Source: Dicyema japonicum (Eukaryota > Dicyemida > Rhombozoa > Dicyemidae). From it: DNA of 64,000 bases. The notes below the pieces were generated by a model that saw only the letters and a program-made list of their open reading frames with translations, did not search any database and had not been told where the DNA came from. Of this stretch, positions 20,480-31,769 are shown one piece after another (within the stretch, counting starts at the first letter, position 1; each line of letters opens with the position of its first letter). The DNA is taken from positions 619,712-683,711 of the forward strand of contig RDEW01000007.1 in assembly GCA_011109175.1 (NCBI GenBank), in the 5' to 3' direction. Position numbers and translations under genes: made by a program.

Positions 20480-21240
20480 TTTTCTTGATTTAACAATGTC
20501 TTTTTCAATTAGGTGGACTTCATCATTAATCAGAGACTTAAACATATTAGGCGGATAGTATCGACACTCAATAAAATTGAATTTAAGACTGATCCCTTCA
20601 ATATCAGGGATTATTTGACGAATTGAAGAAAATGATATTATAGGGATCATCGTCCGTACGCTCGGAATTCTGACTCCCAAATCAATTAAGAAATTCCATT
20701 GTTCGATGGTCTTATGGCATCTGAAGTCTTCACAGCGAGAAGAATAAACTGCATTGCATCGGGTAAGTCAGCATATTTTTTCGAACTTTGGCTTTTATAG
20801 CGGTCGAGCGGGCTCTATAGGCACTCTGAAGTAGGCTGATAGGAGCGAAGGTCGGTGTAGGAGGCGTCCCAGACAAGAGGTTTCCCGGCTTTAAAGGGGA
20901 GGATGGTCATCCCATCAGGTCTTCTTCCGTCATGTCTGCAAAGGCCGAATTATTCGAGCATAGAAGGGAGTCAGGCATCCAAAGTTCGTTTAACGACTTT
21001 GTTCACGACCACGTGTCTCTTCCTGCAGGAGAGTGGATGCGAGATAAAGCAGTCAATCTAGTTCTCGCATCGGCATGGATGACACACAGACATTCAAACG
21101 AGTCATGGTGAGATGACTTTCGGCAGGTTTTTATGGCTCTAGGCTTCACGTGCGCGACCGAAATCCTGGTCAGTAGAGAATTCGAGGAGGGAGTGTGGAA
21201 TCCTTTTAACAAGGGTATCAAAGTCAATCATTGACAAGAG
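20480..21240 (-). pseudogene. RLE retroelement, C-terminal half
   Basis: The minus strand carries, in order, LVKRIPHSLLEFSTDQD, a CHPCRC block, GLCRHDGRRPDGMTILPF, KAGKPLVWDASYTD, LPDAMQFILLAVKTS and FLIDLGVRIPSV. These match the long copy at 30.8-31.6 kb one for one. The RPD...D endonuclease signature is intact in this copy, but stops and frameshifts interrupt it. It abuts the stop codon of the innexin tail to tail. Confidence 0.82.
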
Positions 21241-21339
21241 ATATACAGGGGGATAAATGTCTATAAAGATAGGAATTCCAAACCCGCCAAACCAATGGCG
21301 TCAATGATTTGTAGGAGCATAGGCACGCAGTCCCGGAAT

Positions 21340-21825
21340 CTCCAAAATGGGTATTTTTCTTGTGCCGTATTTTTCTTCAGGTTATTCTTTCTCCCACAAT
21401 TCTTTTAACTAACTTCCTCCATGCTCCACGGTTACTGGCAATTATTCTGAGCGTATCCAGATCATCTCCTGTTTTTAGCTTTCGTCCTACATTGGTCAGG
21501 TCCTTGTGTAGAACCTTTGGCAAAGTTATGCGAGATCTTCCACGGAACGAGGAATTCACTTCTGGGCAGAAATAGTTCTCCAGTGCTATTTTAGCAGGCG
21601 TCATCTGGCTCATCCGAAGGATGTGACCAAACAGACGACATCTTGATTCAAAGATATCCAGACTCAATGGTCTTGTATTACATACTTTGTATAGATTCTT
21701 GTTTGTAATTTTTTTGGCCAGTTGATGCCAAGCAACAGTCGGAGTTGTTTACGATGGAAGGCATCTAGTTTGTCCATTACCATTTGTGAGACTCCCCAGG
21801 TTGCAGCGTTGTACATTAGGACCGG
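21340..21825 (-). pseudogene. RTE-like retrotransposon, 3' segment of an inverted pair
   Basis: The minus strand reads PKPVLMYNAATWGVSQMVMD (end of RT), CRLFGHILRMSQMTPAKIAL, FRGRSRITLPKVL and GDDLDTLRIIASNRGAWRKL, and ends with AATACGGCACAAG. The same terminus is found in the 40.1 kb copy. It starts exactly where the adjoining plus-strand segment stops in element coordinates, so the two are halves of one insertion. Confidence 0.85.
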
Positions 21826-24430
21826 TTTGGGTTGAGCTGGTGACGTGGCTCTATTGCACACATGTCTTTTTCGTGCTTTTCTTATGGATCTTTCACTATT
21901 AGCTCGTTCAATGTAAGAGGATTAAAGTCGGATACTAAAAGAAGAAATTTATGCGTTGATCTTGAATCGTACAAGGTAACCGTGGCGTGCTTAAAGGAAA
22001 CGAAAGTAAAAGGCGGACTAGATGAAATCAACAGTGATTTCCGACTAATTCGGCACCCTTCGAATTGCCTACACTACGGCATGGGATTTGCAATACAAAA
22101 AGAACTGAACAATCGAATCCACAAGACGTGGAGGGTGAGCGATAGAATATGTGTTTTACAATTAAAATACGGTGAAAGGAACAATTCCATAATCTCCATT
22201 ATTAATGTATATGCACCAACTTCGGTGAGAGTATCAATCAATGGAGACTAACTAGACGACTTCTATTCCTCCCTGTCGCAACTATATGCATCTTTGAAGA
22301 CATCGTTCATGACATACATTGCTGGAGATTGGAACGCAAAGGCAGGACGTGGGAGTAGTCACGAAGAATTCATGGGAAGCCATGGAAGAGGGATCAGGAA
22401 CCAGTCAGATAATCGCTTACTAGAATTTTGCAATACATTCAAACTATTTCTATGCAATACTGCTTTCAGGCACTCAGCAAGACATAAGACGACATGGAGC
22501 TGCTACTGAAAGGACAAATCTGGGACTATCAAGCCTATATATAACCAAATAGATTACATTATCTGAAAACACAAGGCACTGCTATCAGATTCTCGGAGCT
22601 ACAGTGGGACACTAGTAGATAGTGATTCGTTGTGGCACGTTTCTTTTTCAAACGATATTTTGGGGTTTCCAAAGCGGCTGGCATGAGGATATCTGAGGGG
22701 AGGTTCGCAGTAGAGCAACTCTGCATGGTGGGACCGACTCGGGAAAGCTATCAAAATACATTGAGAGAAAAGATCAGACAGTGGAATAAAGAAAAAATGC
22801 CTGGGGAGCTGTGGCAAGACACCATCGATGCAATAAAGTGCGCGGCCCATTCAACAGTCGGAGTAAAACCGAAGCATTTCAAAGACACTATGACCACGAG
22901 CGTGAAGAACTATCCAAATTGCAGAGGAGCCTACGTTTACATGTCGAAACCTGTCAGGACCAGGCAAAGGAACACATTCTAAGAGTCATGCGGACCAAAC
23001 GAGAAAATAAAGGAAAATAAACTTGTTGGAATGGCTAAAGAAATAGAAAGGCTCAAAAACGGAGCGCAGATGTTCAAGGCTGTTAACCTACTACATAGAG
23101 ACACGCAGTCATCAAAAATCACAATACATGATCAGTTTGGAAAGACTATTATTATTAAGGCACTTTCACGAAAGCTATAATGATTATAGCCCCGCATGTG
23201 CAACACTCAAAGAAACAATATTTATAGTTAGTCTTTTCCATCTTCCTCTGTCGAATGCGAGTCTTAAAGACTATGTTAAACAAAAATCAAATTTTATCGG
23301 CCATATCCAGCCATTATCAGCAGACCTTCAATCAAAACCACGGGGAAAACATCAAACAATTCGATGGTGAAGCACGAGAACTAAATATTCCGATAACGAT
23401 TTGGAAACAAATAAAGCCCTGGACAAACTGAACAACAATAGAGCTGCTGGCCCTGACAACATAAATGCAGAACTTCTCAAATATGCACTAACCGAGATCT
23501 CTGAACTATTAACTAAGATATACAACAAAACATTCAAATACAACTCACCCCTGGATGTGGGTAATGGCACACTAATTGCACTACAAAAACCAGGCAAAGC
23601 TAAGGGCCCTTAACGAATTTAAGACCCATCGTACTATTGACGACTCTACGCAAGACACTATCACTTATAGTGCTGAACAGGATTGGACCTGACATCGAAA
23701 ACTTTCTCTCTCACGGTCAAACCGGATTCAGGTCAGGGAGATCTACAGCTGATGTGGTCTGGGGACATCGATGGCTTTGTGCAACACATCAAAAGTACAA
23801 GGGGGCTACTGGCATCCTTGGCATGGACATGTCCAAAGCCTTTGACTCTATACACAGAGGGAGATTTTTGGATATCTTGGAGACGTTGGTTGACGAGGAC
23901 AGTGTCAGAATGATCCGTCTATTACTTAACAACTCAGCTAAGTGTACGTTTTGGAAATTTGGAGTCTGTCCCATTCGAGACAACGTTCGGGGTACCGCAG
24001 GGAGATTCCATGTCACCGGTACTTTTTGTGACATATCTGGAGGCGGCATTCAGAGACTTCAGACTATTAATTGTCGATTTACCTCAAACTGAAGTGATTT
24101 ATACAGATGATATCGACTATATATCCAGCGACGAGAAAACATCAAACTATATACGGACAAGGATGCCAGTTGTGCTAGAAAAATGGTTCATCAAAATCAA
24201 TACGGAAAAGACGGAGACAACTACCATACGCCGTGAATTAACCCGAACTGATGAAAATGGAGATACTGTAAAAATTTGGGGTCGTTGCTCGGAGACTCTG
24301 AGGATATCACTAACATGAAGATGTTGGCCGTCGCGGCCTTAGAAAAATGGGAGTAGTCTGGAATCATCGTAAAAAATTAGCACACAATTACGTGTAAGAC
24401 TATACAACAACTTTATTAGCAATCTTAAAT
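21826..24430 (+). pseudogene. RTE-like retrotransposon, inverted 5' segment
   Basis: Begins with the family's 5' leader (TTGAGCTGGTGACGTGGCTC, 21833). The endonuclease is the best preserved in the window: SSFNVRGLKSDTKRRNL, ACLKETKV, HYGMGFAIQKEL, VYAPTS, YIAGDWNAKAG and GSHGRGIRN. RT motifs follow: NNNRAAGPDNINAELLKY, GQTGFRSGRSTADV, GMDMSKAFDSI, GVPQGDSMSPVLF and YTDDIDYISS (YADD with Ala to Thr). It stops near 24425 at RLYNNFISN, where the opposite-strand segment takes over. Several stops and frameshifts make it non-functional. Confidence 0.88.
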
Positions 24431-24492
24431 AACGAAATAAAGACAAATTTGTTATAATTTTCGGCCACATCAAAGTACATTATGTTTAATAT

Positions 24493-25059
24493 TCAGTGGA
24501 CCAGTCTGGACTTGGAGAAACGAGCAGCCTTGAAGATATTATCAGAGTTGAATTTCTCTAGCACGTGCTGAAACCCCAAAACAGCCTTGGCCGACCGGTC
24601 TCGATATTTGTCCACCATAAATTTGATGATGGGTCCAGTAAGAGTCCTCAATTTGGGGATACCATCAACTTCTTGTCAACCCACGTTTTATCCTCGTCCT
24701 CTCTGTAACAGGAGCATTCCTCGACTTTGGCTATCTTTGCGAGCGTCCCGACGTTGAAGGTCTCCGTTTTCAGCGTCCTGGAGCCAGGTCCAGCGTGGAG
24801 CGCTCAAGGACATACGTATGGAGAGAACTACCCATCCAGAAGGAGATCCAACGAGGAAGATGTCCAACTTTGTTATAAGTTTAGTCACAAGTAGCTTTCC
24901 GTCCTCGATTTTATGTTGAATTGTGTCTTCCGTTAGCACGTGGGTACTGTAATGACATAGGGAGGCATACCTGTAGGGGTTGGGGTACCTGTTGTAGAAA
25001 CAGCATGCTACGTCATCCCATTTGTAGTGGAATAACGAAGTTGTAGTGTAAGACTTCAT
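24493..25059 (-). CDS. PRELI/MSF1-domain protein (PRELID-like), with apparent frameshifts
   Basis: PRELI proteins carry phospholipids across the mitochondrial intermembrane space. The start KSYTTTSLFHYKWDDV, then CFYNRYPNPY, STHVLTEDTIQHKIEDGKL, LPRW, YVLERSTLD, TLKTETFNVGTLAKIAKVEE and CSCYREDED match PRELID1/3 in order. The C-terminal helix is KYRDRSAKAVLGFQHVLEKF. One canonical intron (24947-24970, 24 bp) joins PNPY to STHVL. Three further frame changes (near 24868, 24783 and 24665) have no possible GT-AG intron and behave as 1- or 2-base indels. Either this is a recent pseudogene or the assembly has errors; I favour errors because every domain block is conserved. Start is the ATG at 25059; an in-frame ATG at 25086 is an alternative. 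Stop 24493-24495. Confidence 0.8.
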
Positions 25060-25086
25060 GTTCGAAACAAAAATCGAGGAAAACAA

Positions 25087-26689
25087 AAATTATTCAAATT
25101 AAAAATTATTAAAATTATTTTATTATTTAATCATTTTCTATTTATTCTTAGTAATTATGAGCCATGGATTGTTTTTCTGCATCTTTGTGGTCACGTGGGT
25201 ATCTTGTAAATATTTTTATGGTATTATCACGGAATCTTTAGTATATATGGACTTTATCAACCTTAACTGTTTTATGATTGAGATAATGACGTAACCATAT
25301 ACCTATATCTCCCTATGACTGATTTGACGACTCGTTATTCTTATGTGGATGGACTAGTGACAAACTAATGAGGTGTTGTGTAGGTCACATATTTGAATCC
25401 CATGTGACTAAATCATCTATGCTGGGAATATAGGGCGTACTTGAAGGACTCAGGTGTTGGTCTATGTACCTTTAGGTCACCGGATTCAAAAACCCAGATA
25501 TCACTCAACAAATTCTTCTAACAAGAACCTCCCACTCCAACAAATTCTTCTAAAGGTGGAGCTTAGGAGGTGAATGAAGAAAACAGAACCCTTATAGAAA
25601 CATTTCACGATCTAATGAAAGATAATTTAGTGACATAAAGTAGTCTATCACATTTCTACGGTCAGATCCATCTCTATTGACTTTTTGGGGTTCTTGTATG
25701 ATATTCGAAAATGGTTTCAAACAGACAGTGCAACATTATAACCACTCATTTGGAAGATTTTCAATTTCCCTCGATTTTGCTCTAAATTCAATTGTATTGA
25801 GGTTAAAAGTGAATTTAATAGATTACATATGCATAACAGCCCACGTAGTTGGTTCAGACATACTTATTCAAGGAATCAGTCCATAGGTGGCTTCCAGAGT
25901 CTATTAGTGGTCTCTCCTGATCACACTGAATTTGTGATTTAATTTGTGACGAATTAAATTTGAAAGAAACCTGCGCGGGCCATAATGGAGCCCTTTGACT
26001 TTCATTGGGAATTTAGTCTCATTATAATATTCCCGACACAAGATCCAATCTTAATTATTTTCGGGTTCCGTCGCTAGTTATTTAATTCGCATAGTTGAAA
26101 GATACCATTTCCACGAGTTGGTTCGAAGCAGATATGAAATATCCTAACCTCGTGCTTATGCTCAGCCACCATAAAGTTTTTTTTCAAGACTACTGATTGG
26201 ATGTAAGAATATATAAGAGATCACTGTCACATTTACTTTGGTCAAATAAAATATTCGAGTTTCAATTAAAAGTCCGTCAGATTAGAAGGATCCACTATTA
26301 TTATGGTTGATGATTTACTTGGGATTTGAGTTACGCTAAAACTCCTCCTAACCGCCAAATTTTACTGAAAATCACCAAATCATATGGCAAACTCTTCCTA
26401 ACAGCCAGTTTTTTAATCGCCAACTTTTAAAAAAATAGTTCATTAAAATTTATTTTAAAATATCGAGGTAATGTATTTACATTCAGATGTAACAAGTTTA
26501 TTGCTATTCTTTGGCAAAGGTATAATGGTTAAAACAGTTTACCAGCGTAAAACTTGACCAAATTTGAAGCATACAAATCTGAGCATTAAAGACGATATGA
26601 TATATTTTAGCTTTGCTTGGAAAGAAATCTTCCCAATCACCATTTGTTTTAATGTGCACTTTTCACTTCAGACCGTCCTTCAAAAAAAG
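25087..26689. other. intergenic, with two tRNA-like stretches and a CCTAACCGCCA repeat
   Basis: No gene is recognised. At about 25345-25425 and 25445-25495 (+) two segments share GGACT...TAGGTCAC...ATT..AA.CCC, the spacing of a tRNA A-box and B-box. They look like a dimeric tRNA-derived SINE head. Around 26335-26435 the sequence CTCCTAACCGCCA and CTAACAGCCAGTTTTTT occurs; related words recur at 27500-27560. The 69-codon ORF at 25677 has no family resemblance. Confidence 0.4.
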
Positions 26690-27260
26690 ATCCAAGAATT
26701 TTCATTGGTCCTGTCCAAATACCGGTGACAAAATCTCCTTCAATTCTTGGGTTAATATTTGACAGACTGAGTTTTAACTCACATGCAGAGAAAGTCTCAC
26801 TAAAGGCTTACAGAAGTTGAATGTTGTACGCGCGCTTGTCTGGAAGACTTTTTTGAATTTGGATGCTTCCGTAGAGAAAACTCTACCAGCAAACCATCGC
26901 CCCAGCTGTGGAATATGCCTCTGTTGCATGGAGATCTGCGTTATCAGCGACTACGCTCCACAGAATAATTCAATATACCGGAAAACTATATTTATGATGG
27001 ACCCTCACTCTGGATCAACGTTAATCCCTACTCACGGAAGCTGCGATCCGTAGTCGCGGAACCGGATTCCTTCAGGTCTGTAAGGAGGACGGAAACCCGC
27101 TTATCCTGTCCTTTTCCAAAGCAAAAGGTTAGGAAGTTCTCCTTCCCTATCGGATTCCTCTGCAGGGATGAGAGAAGGCTCTTTCGCACGGTAGTGGGAA
27201 CAATGGAAGACCACAGACGTTGGATGGCTTGTTTGATTAGGGGAACTGGGATTACCTAAC
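26690..27260 (+). pseudogene. LINE-B retrotransposon, RT end and C-terminus
   Basis: Translates in pieces to LIFDRLSFNSHAEKVSLKAY, LSGRLF, TIAPAVEYASVAWRSALSAT and finally EDHRRWMACLIRGTGIT with a stop. These correspond to the ILGVTFD, LxxLSG, KxYIExxxSYACASW and EHRERMxxLxxxxGIT blocks of the better LINE-B copies at 44.3-47.1 kb. Several frameshifts. Confidence 0.72.
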
Positions 27261-27849
27261 TGTCTGACGTTTTTCTGTCTTTTTTATCGATGATCCCGGG
27301 GTTCTAAATAAATAATTCTTTAAATCTTGTAGGTTGAAGAGACAGACAATATTAATGTGGTAAATAAGAATGTTATTCGGCTCTTCAAGCATTGAAAATT
27401 TAAACAGTCTGAATTATTTGATTTAAATGGAATGGAGTGGTTAAATCAAATTTCAAAAGCGTTGAAGAAAGAAAATGTAGTTTATCAAAAAATAAATTAT
27501 TCCTTATTACTCCTTCTAACCACCAGCTCTTGTTAACCGCCAGTTTTTTTCGAATTCCCAAAATTGGCGGAGTCTAATTTTACTGATTTCGGTTACAAGG
27601 AGTTACAAGGAGTCTTAATTTTAATGTCACTGATTTCCCTATTTTGACATGATTCGTTCGGAACTGGCAGTACCTAATTATTATTTCCTTCATTCTTGGT
27701 GGATCCTGGAGTTACTATACTTTTCATGTTAAAAAATGGACATATACTATTTTGGATTGTTAGACAAAAAACCTGATGGGATGACGATCTTCCTGTTTCA
27801 CAAAGGCGACATCATGTGTAGGGCAACCGAAAGTCAATAAAGTCGACTT
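27261..27849. other. no recognisable gene
   Basis: AT-rich. CTTCTAACCACC and TTAACCGCCAGTTTTTT at 27507-27555 resemble the repeat near 26340, so a small repeat element may flank the LINE-B fragment on both sides. A short direct repeat, GTTACAAGGA, lies at 27592-27612. Confidence 0.4.
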
Positions 27850-28140
27850 GTGTTAAATTAAATGCCAAATTATTGATGATGAATCCGTCCCTGGTAGATA
27901 CTGTGGATGTGCTTCAGAACTAAATTTCCAGAATTTTCGCAGTACATAATATTGGCATGTTTGATTAAACGAGGTCATTCCAGGCTTTAGGATCGGTAGT
28001 ATATCCGCCATTGTCCAGACTGTCGTAATAACGTTATGTTGATGCCACAGATTCATAATTTTATCTTTGGTATTCTCCCTGGACCGGAAGAATAAGTTTA
28101 CTCCATAAATCATTTCTTAAACAACTTTCGTTATGGTTTA
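27850..28140 (-). pseudogene. LINE-B-like reverse transcriptase N-terminal fragment
   Basis: The minus strand encodes LWHQHNVITTVWTMADILPI and then LKPGMTS, matching the PxxWKxAxIxPILKPGxxxxDPxSYRPVSL opening of the RT domain. FWKFSSEAHP follows in the position of SKILEK. It ends after about 90 codons with no RT core. Confidence 0.6.
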
Positions 28141-28769
28141 TTCGAAGAGAGGGGACCACATAGGTTTTCTTACGGCATGAAACCGTTGCTGAGTCAGTAT
28201 CTCATAATCTTGTTGAGTTCATTTAGGTTTTCTAGACCGTCACACGTCACCAGCTTATCTGAATTGGTATAAGAGAGAGTCTTCCACAGCAGTGAGAAAG
28301 TACCTTGTAAGTCTGCCGAGAATTTTCCTCTTTTACATAAAAAACTATTGGTTTTCCTAATTTCTCATACTCCTCCAAGACCGTTGCGACTGAGAGGATT
28401 AAGGATGCACCAACAACTGAAAATTGGACCAGAAACTAAAGGAATTGGGAATTAAGTAAATTTAATAAATAATATCCTCATTATAGAAGATTTGTCAAAA
28501 CTCATGAATCTGGAATTAATTTCCAAGTGTCTTACGTCTTAAAATCTTATGGCTCTTCCTGAACTGAAAATCAATGCTCCGGGCCTTCTTGGCTCAACAT
28601 AACGTCCGGTGACATCGGATATGACAGTCGAGGGTTCGAATCCGAAAAATGGACTTTTCCGCGAAAGTAAATTTTCTTCAAACAGATCCCACCTGTGAGG
28701 TGACGAGTCCTTCTGGCTCAACACATTTTTTGAAAGAGATCTGCCTACCTTTCTCCCTGGGCAACTTTA
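28141..28769. other. no gene; tRNA-like stretch
   Basis: At about 28585-28650 (+) TTGGCTCAACATAACG, 30 bases and GGGTTCGAATCC follow the A-box/B-box layout of a tRNA, but neither the anticodon stem nor the T-stem closes properly. A second GGCTCAACA is at 28710. Probably a tRNA relic or SINE. Nothing else recognised. Confidence 0.35.
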
Positions 28770-28980
28770 CTGGTGAAGATTACTATTAGCAAAACTCTTC
28801 CGCCGAAAAATAAAGTGATGTCCGCGATGGTAGGACATGTCAATCTTCTCCGCCTCTCTTCGGAAGTCTGTAATGGACTATTGGAGGATGGATTTGGTCT
28901 ACACAAGCTGAGTTCCTTCCTTAGATTGATTAATTGTGACTTTGTGCTAAGCTTACCAAAGATTAAGGTAAATAAATGAA
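28770..28980 (+). pseudogene. repeat-family coding fragment (also at 52.3-52.5 kb)
   Basis: A 68-codon ORF (KNKVMSAMVGHVNLLRLSSE, then CNGLLEDGFGLHKLSSFL) has a decayed, reverse-oriented relative at about 52340-52500 that shares AATAAAGTGATGTCCGCG and GTAATGGACTA-TGGAGGATGGA. Since both lie close to RLE-element fragments, it may be the N-terminal region of that element. That is a guess from proximity. Confidence 0.45.
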
Positions 28981-29772
28981 TAAATAGTGCCTTCTATCAT
29001 TGAGGCACAACTGAGGAAGCTACTGGAGATAATTATTGTGACAGTAAGGTCCGAGGGTTGATATAACACTAATTTATTTGAATTCCTCCGTCAATTAATG
29101 CAACCCAAACTTGTGAAAATACCCAATAGTTGGAAAAATTGTCATAGTTGGGATGATAGCTAAACGGAAAAAATCGGAGGATCCTCAAAGCTATATACTG
29201 ATCTAAAAGATTATTGACCAAACTGTCATCTGAAAATCTAAACCTTGGTAGAAGAGAAACGTTTCTTAAGATAACACAAATTTCGCTTCCATCTGGTCGA
29301 TCCTGTGGCCATTGTTTGCTCCACCTCAGTTTTGAAACAACCAGGGCAAGAAACTCAAAGTGCTTTCTAATTGTCATATTTCAGGACATTTCGGAGGCTT
29401 CCGATATCGTGGAACATCAAGCTCAGTCTTCCAGTCATTCGGATGGGGATCCCACTAGAGTTGGTGAAATGGAGAATTCCTGCGCGGAAAAAACTACTAC
29501 TTGAATCATGAACGTTTTGAATGTGGTAGAGCTTAAGAGAGGAGTCCAATAAAAAAGAAGAGCCCTTTTTATGCGATTTTAGATCTCAGGAGATGCATAA
29601 AAAATATAATTAATATATTCAGTTCCCATAGCCAGAGTGAGACGGATCCTTTCCAAGCATCATATCCCCGATTGTGGAAACCCTCAAGTGAAATAGAGAT
29701 ATCCATTTTGTGTGCCGACTAAGCAAAACTATTAAATCAAAAACATTCAATTAATAAAAAAACAAATCGAAG
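28981..29772. other. no recognised gene
   Basis: The longest frame (29069-29377, minus, 102 codons) contains PQDRPDGSEICVILRN and LLDQYIALRILRF but matches no family I know. The plus-strand frame over the same stretch is equally unrecognised. The region leads into the RLE element. Confidence 0.35.
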
Positions 29773-31700
29773 TTGCTTGAAGGAGGAACCCGATCCGCAT
29801 TGAAGGCCCTCTCAAGCAATCCAACCGCTGATACTTACAAAATTCTATTGGAGAAGCATCCACCCTCTCCGAATGACCTACGCCACTGTTCACCCCCATC
29901 AAAAGTGACCTCATTGTCCACGTCGCCTGAGAATGTCATCACGCCGTTATGGAACTTTGCACCAAGCAGCAGTGGAGGTTTTGATGGCTTAAGGCCCGGC
30001 CATCTTAAAGACCTTATTTTACCGACTATTGGAGACTAAGCATGTCGTCTCTCCTTCTCACTCACTTCTTTTATGAACAGGATATTATCTGGACATTTGC
30101 CTGATTTGATACGACATATCTTATTTTCGGCGGGGATTTCATGGTTCCATCGTTCTCGGGTGTTCAACAGGGCGACCCCCTCGGACCACTGCTATTCTCC
30201 CTCGGAATTGAGAGGACTACGAAGCTCTCTTGATGCCCAATCAACATCTGGTACCTCGATGACGCTGTCTTAGGAGGTCCTCCGGAGATAGTCCTCCAGG
30301 AGTTGGAAGTACTCATCCCCGCGTTTTCCAAGGTGGGTCTTGAATTGAATACAACGAAATGTGAAATAACAAACTGTGGTTTTGCTGATGATGACTTCTC
30401 TTCAATTGTTGCAAATTTTTACTCCTTTTTTCCTGGTGGGATTTCGACCCCTGAAAAAGAATTGATTTTTCTTGGATCCCCGATAACTAGGAATGCGATA
30501 AGGATGTCTTCTTGACAAAAAACAACTCCTATGCGAATCGCTGGACAGATTACAGTTTCTTGACTCACACTCATCATATTCCTCATGAAAAAAGTCTTAA
30601 CATTCAGAGAATCGCCTATTTACTCAGGACAGCCCCGACTATTCCCAACTGGAGCAGCTTGAGCACTTTGATTTGTCTTTCCTAAGCTCGACGGAGCAAA
30701 TATTCCATGTCAAATTCGACGATGCTACATGGAAGCAAGCTACACTCCCAGTTAGATTTGGGGGTCTTGGAATCCGTCGTACTTTGGACGTCTCACTTCC
30801 TGCATATCTGTCTCACTCACGGCCTGCGAACCTTTGGTCAGGAGGATTCTACACTCCCTACACGAATTCTCAATTGACCAAGATATAATCCACGCACGAG
30901 AAGCCTGGAATGCCACCAACCTCTTCCTGCCTCCTTTACAAGACTGCCAGCGAAACCTGGACAATTTATTGTGCTGAAAATCATTTGGACTCCTACTGGA
31001 ATCGGCCAATCAGCACCGACGCGCTTGTTTGCTTTCAGGGGCTTCCCATGAGAGCGAGGCTTGGCTAAACGCCATCCCAAATGGAGCTCTGGGCACCTTT
31101 CTGGATAATGAATGCGTTAGAAGTGGTATCTCTCTAAGGCTGGGACTGAAAGTATGTGTACCTCACCCGTGCCGATGCGGCGTCCTGATAGACTGCTATG
31201 GCCTGCACCCTCTCGCCTGCAAGAGGAGCGCTGGCAGATCTCCAAAGCACAAGGCTCTGATTGTCAAGCGGGCTATGGATGCTGCTGGATACTCGGCCAT
31301 TCTTGAACCGGTCGGGTTATGCAGAAGTGACGAGAAACGACCGGACAGGATGACCATATTTTCCTTTGAGGCCGGGAAACCACTTGTTTGGGACGTGACA
31401 TGTACAGACACGTTCTCCCCGAACAATCTTCACGAGAGCGCTTCAAGGGCCTGCTCTGCAGCCGTCAAGGCGAAGGCCAAACTCGAAAAATACGGGGACC
31501 TTCCCGATGATGTCCAATTTGTTCCCCTTGCTATCGAGACTTCCGGATCCTATTCCCTCTCTACACTAGAGTTTTTCAGACGTCTTGGAATCCGGATCAC
31601 CTCATGCACTGGAGATCTCCGATAACGCCGCTGGCTGTTTGAGCGAATTTCGCTCACAATTCTGAGAAGAAACAGCCATGCAGTGAGGGGGAAGCTAACT
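29773..31700 (+). mobile_element. RLE retroelement, longest copy (RT with YLDD + CCHC/RPD endonuclease)
   Basis: A non-LTR-type reverse transcriptase: SSSGGFDGLRPGHLKDLI, GVQQGDPLGPLLFSL (palm), WYLDDAVLGG (catalytic YLDD) and GLELNTTKCEI. Near its C-terminus comes CRCG (31171-31182), HPLAC, GRSPKHK, RPDRMTIFSF and VWDVTCTD. This CCHC finger followed by RPDx(14)D is the layout of restriction-like endonucleases of the R2/R4 type. The end (RRLGIRITSCTGDLR, stop, RWLFERISLTILRRN) is conserved in at least seven other fragments in the window, where the TAA found here at 31623 is a sense codon. Frameshifts near 30040, 30230 and 30890 break the ORF. The C-terminal 198 codons (31029-31622) are uninterrupted. 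Confidence 0.85.
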
Positions 31701-31769
31701 AATGTTTTGTCCTTATCATTTTTAATAAATAAACTACTCTAAAAAAACAAATAATTAAAAATATAAAAA

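Noticed and set aside
31625-31690. Double hairpin (GGCTGTTT/AAACAGCC with TGAGCGAA/TTCGCTCA inside) repeated at 50.2, 51.9 and other sites, first taken for a conserved RNA structure or ribozyme
   Set aside because: All copies translate to the same conserved protein tail (WLFERISLxILRxNSH) of the RLE element, so coding conservation explains them. Pairing is poor in several copies.
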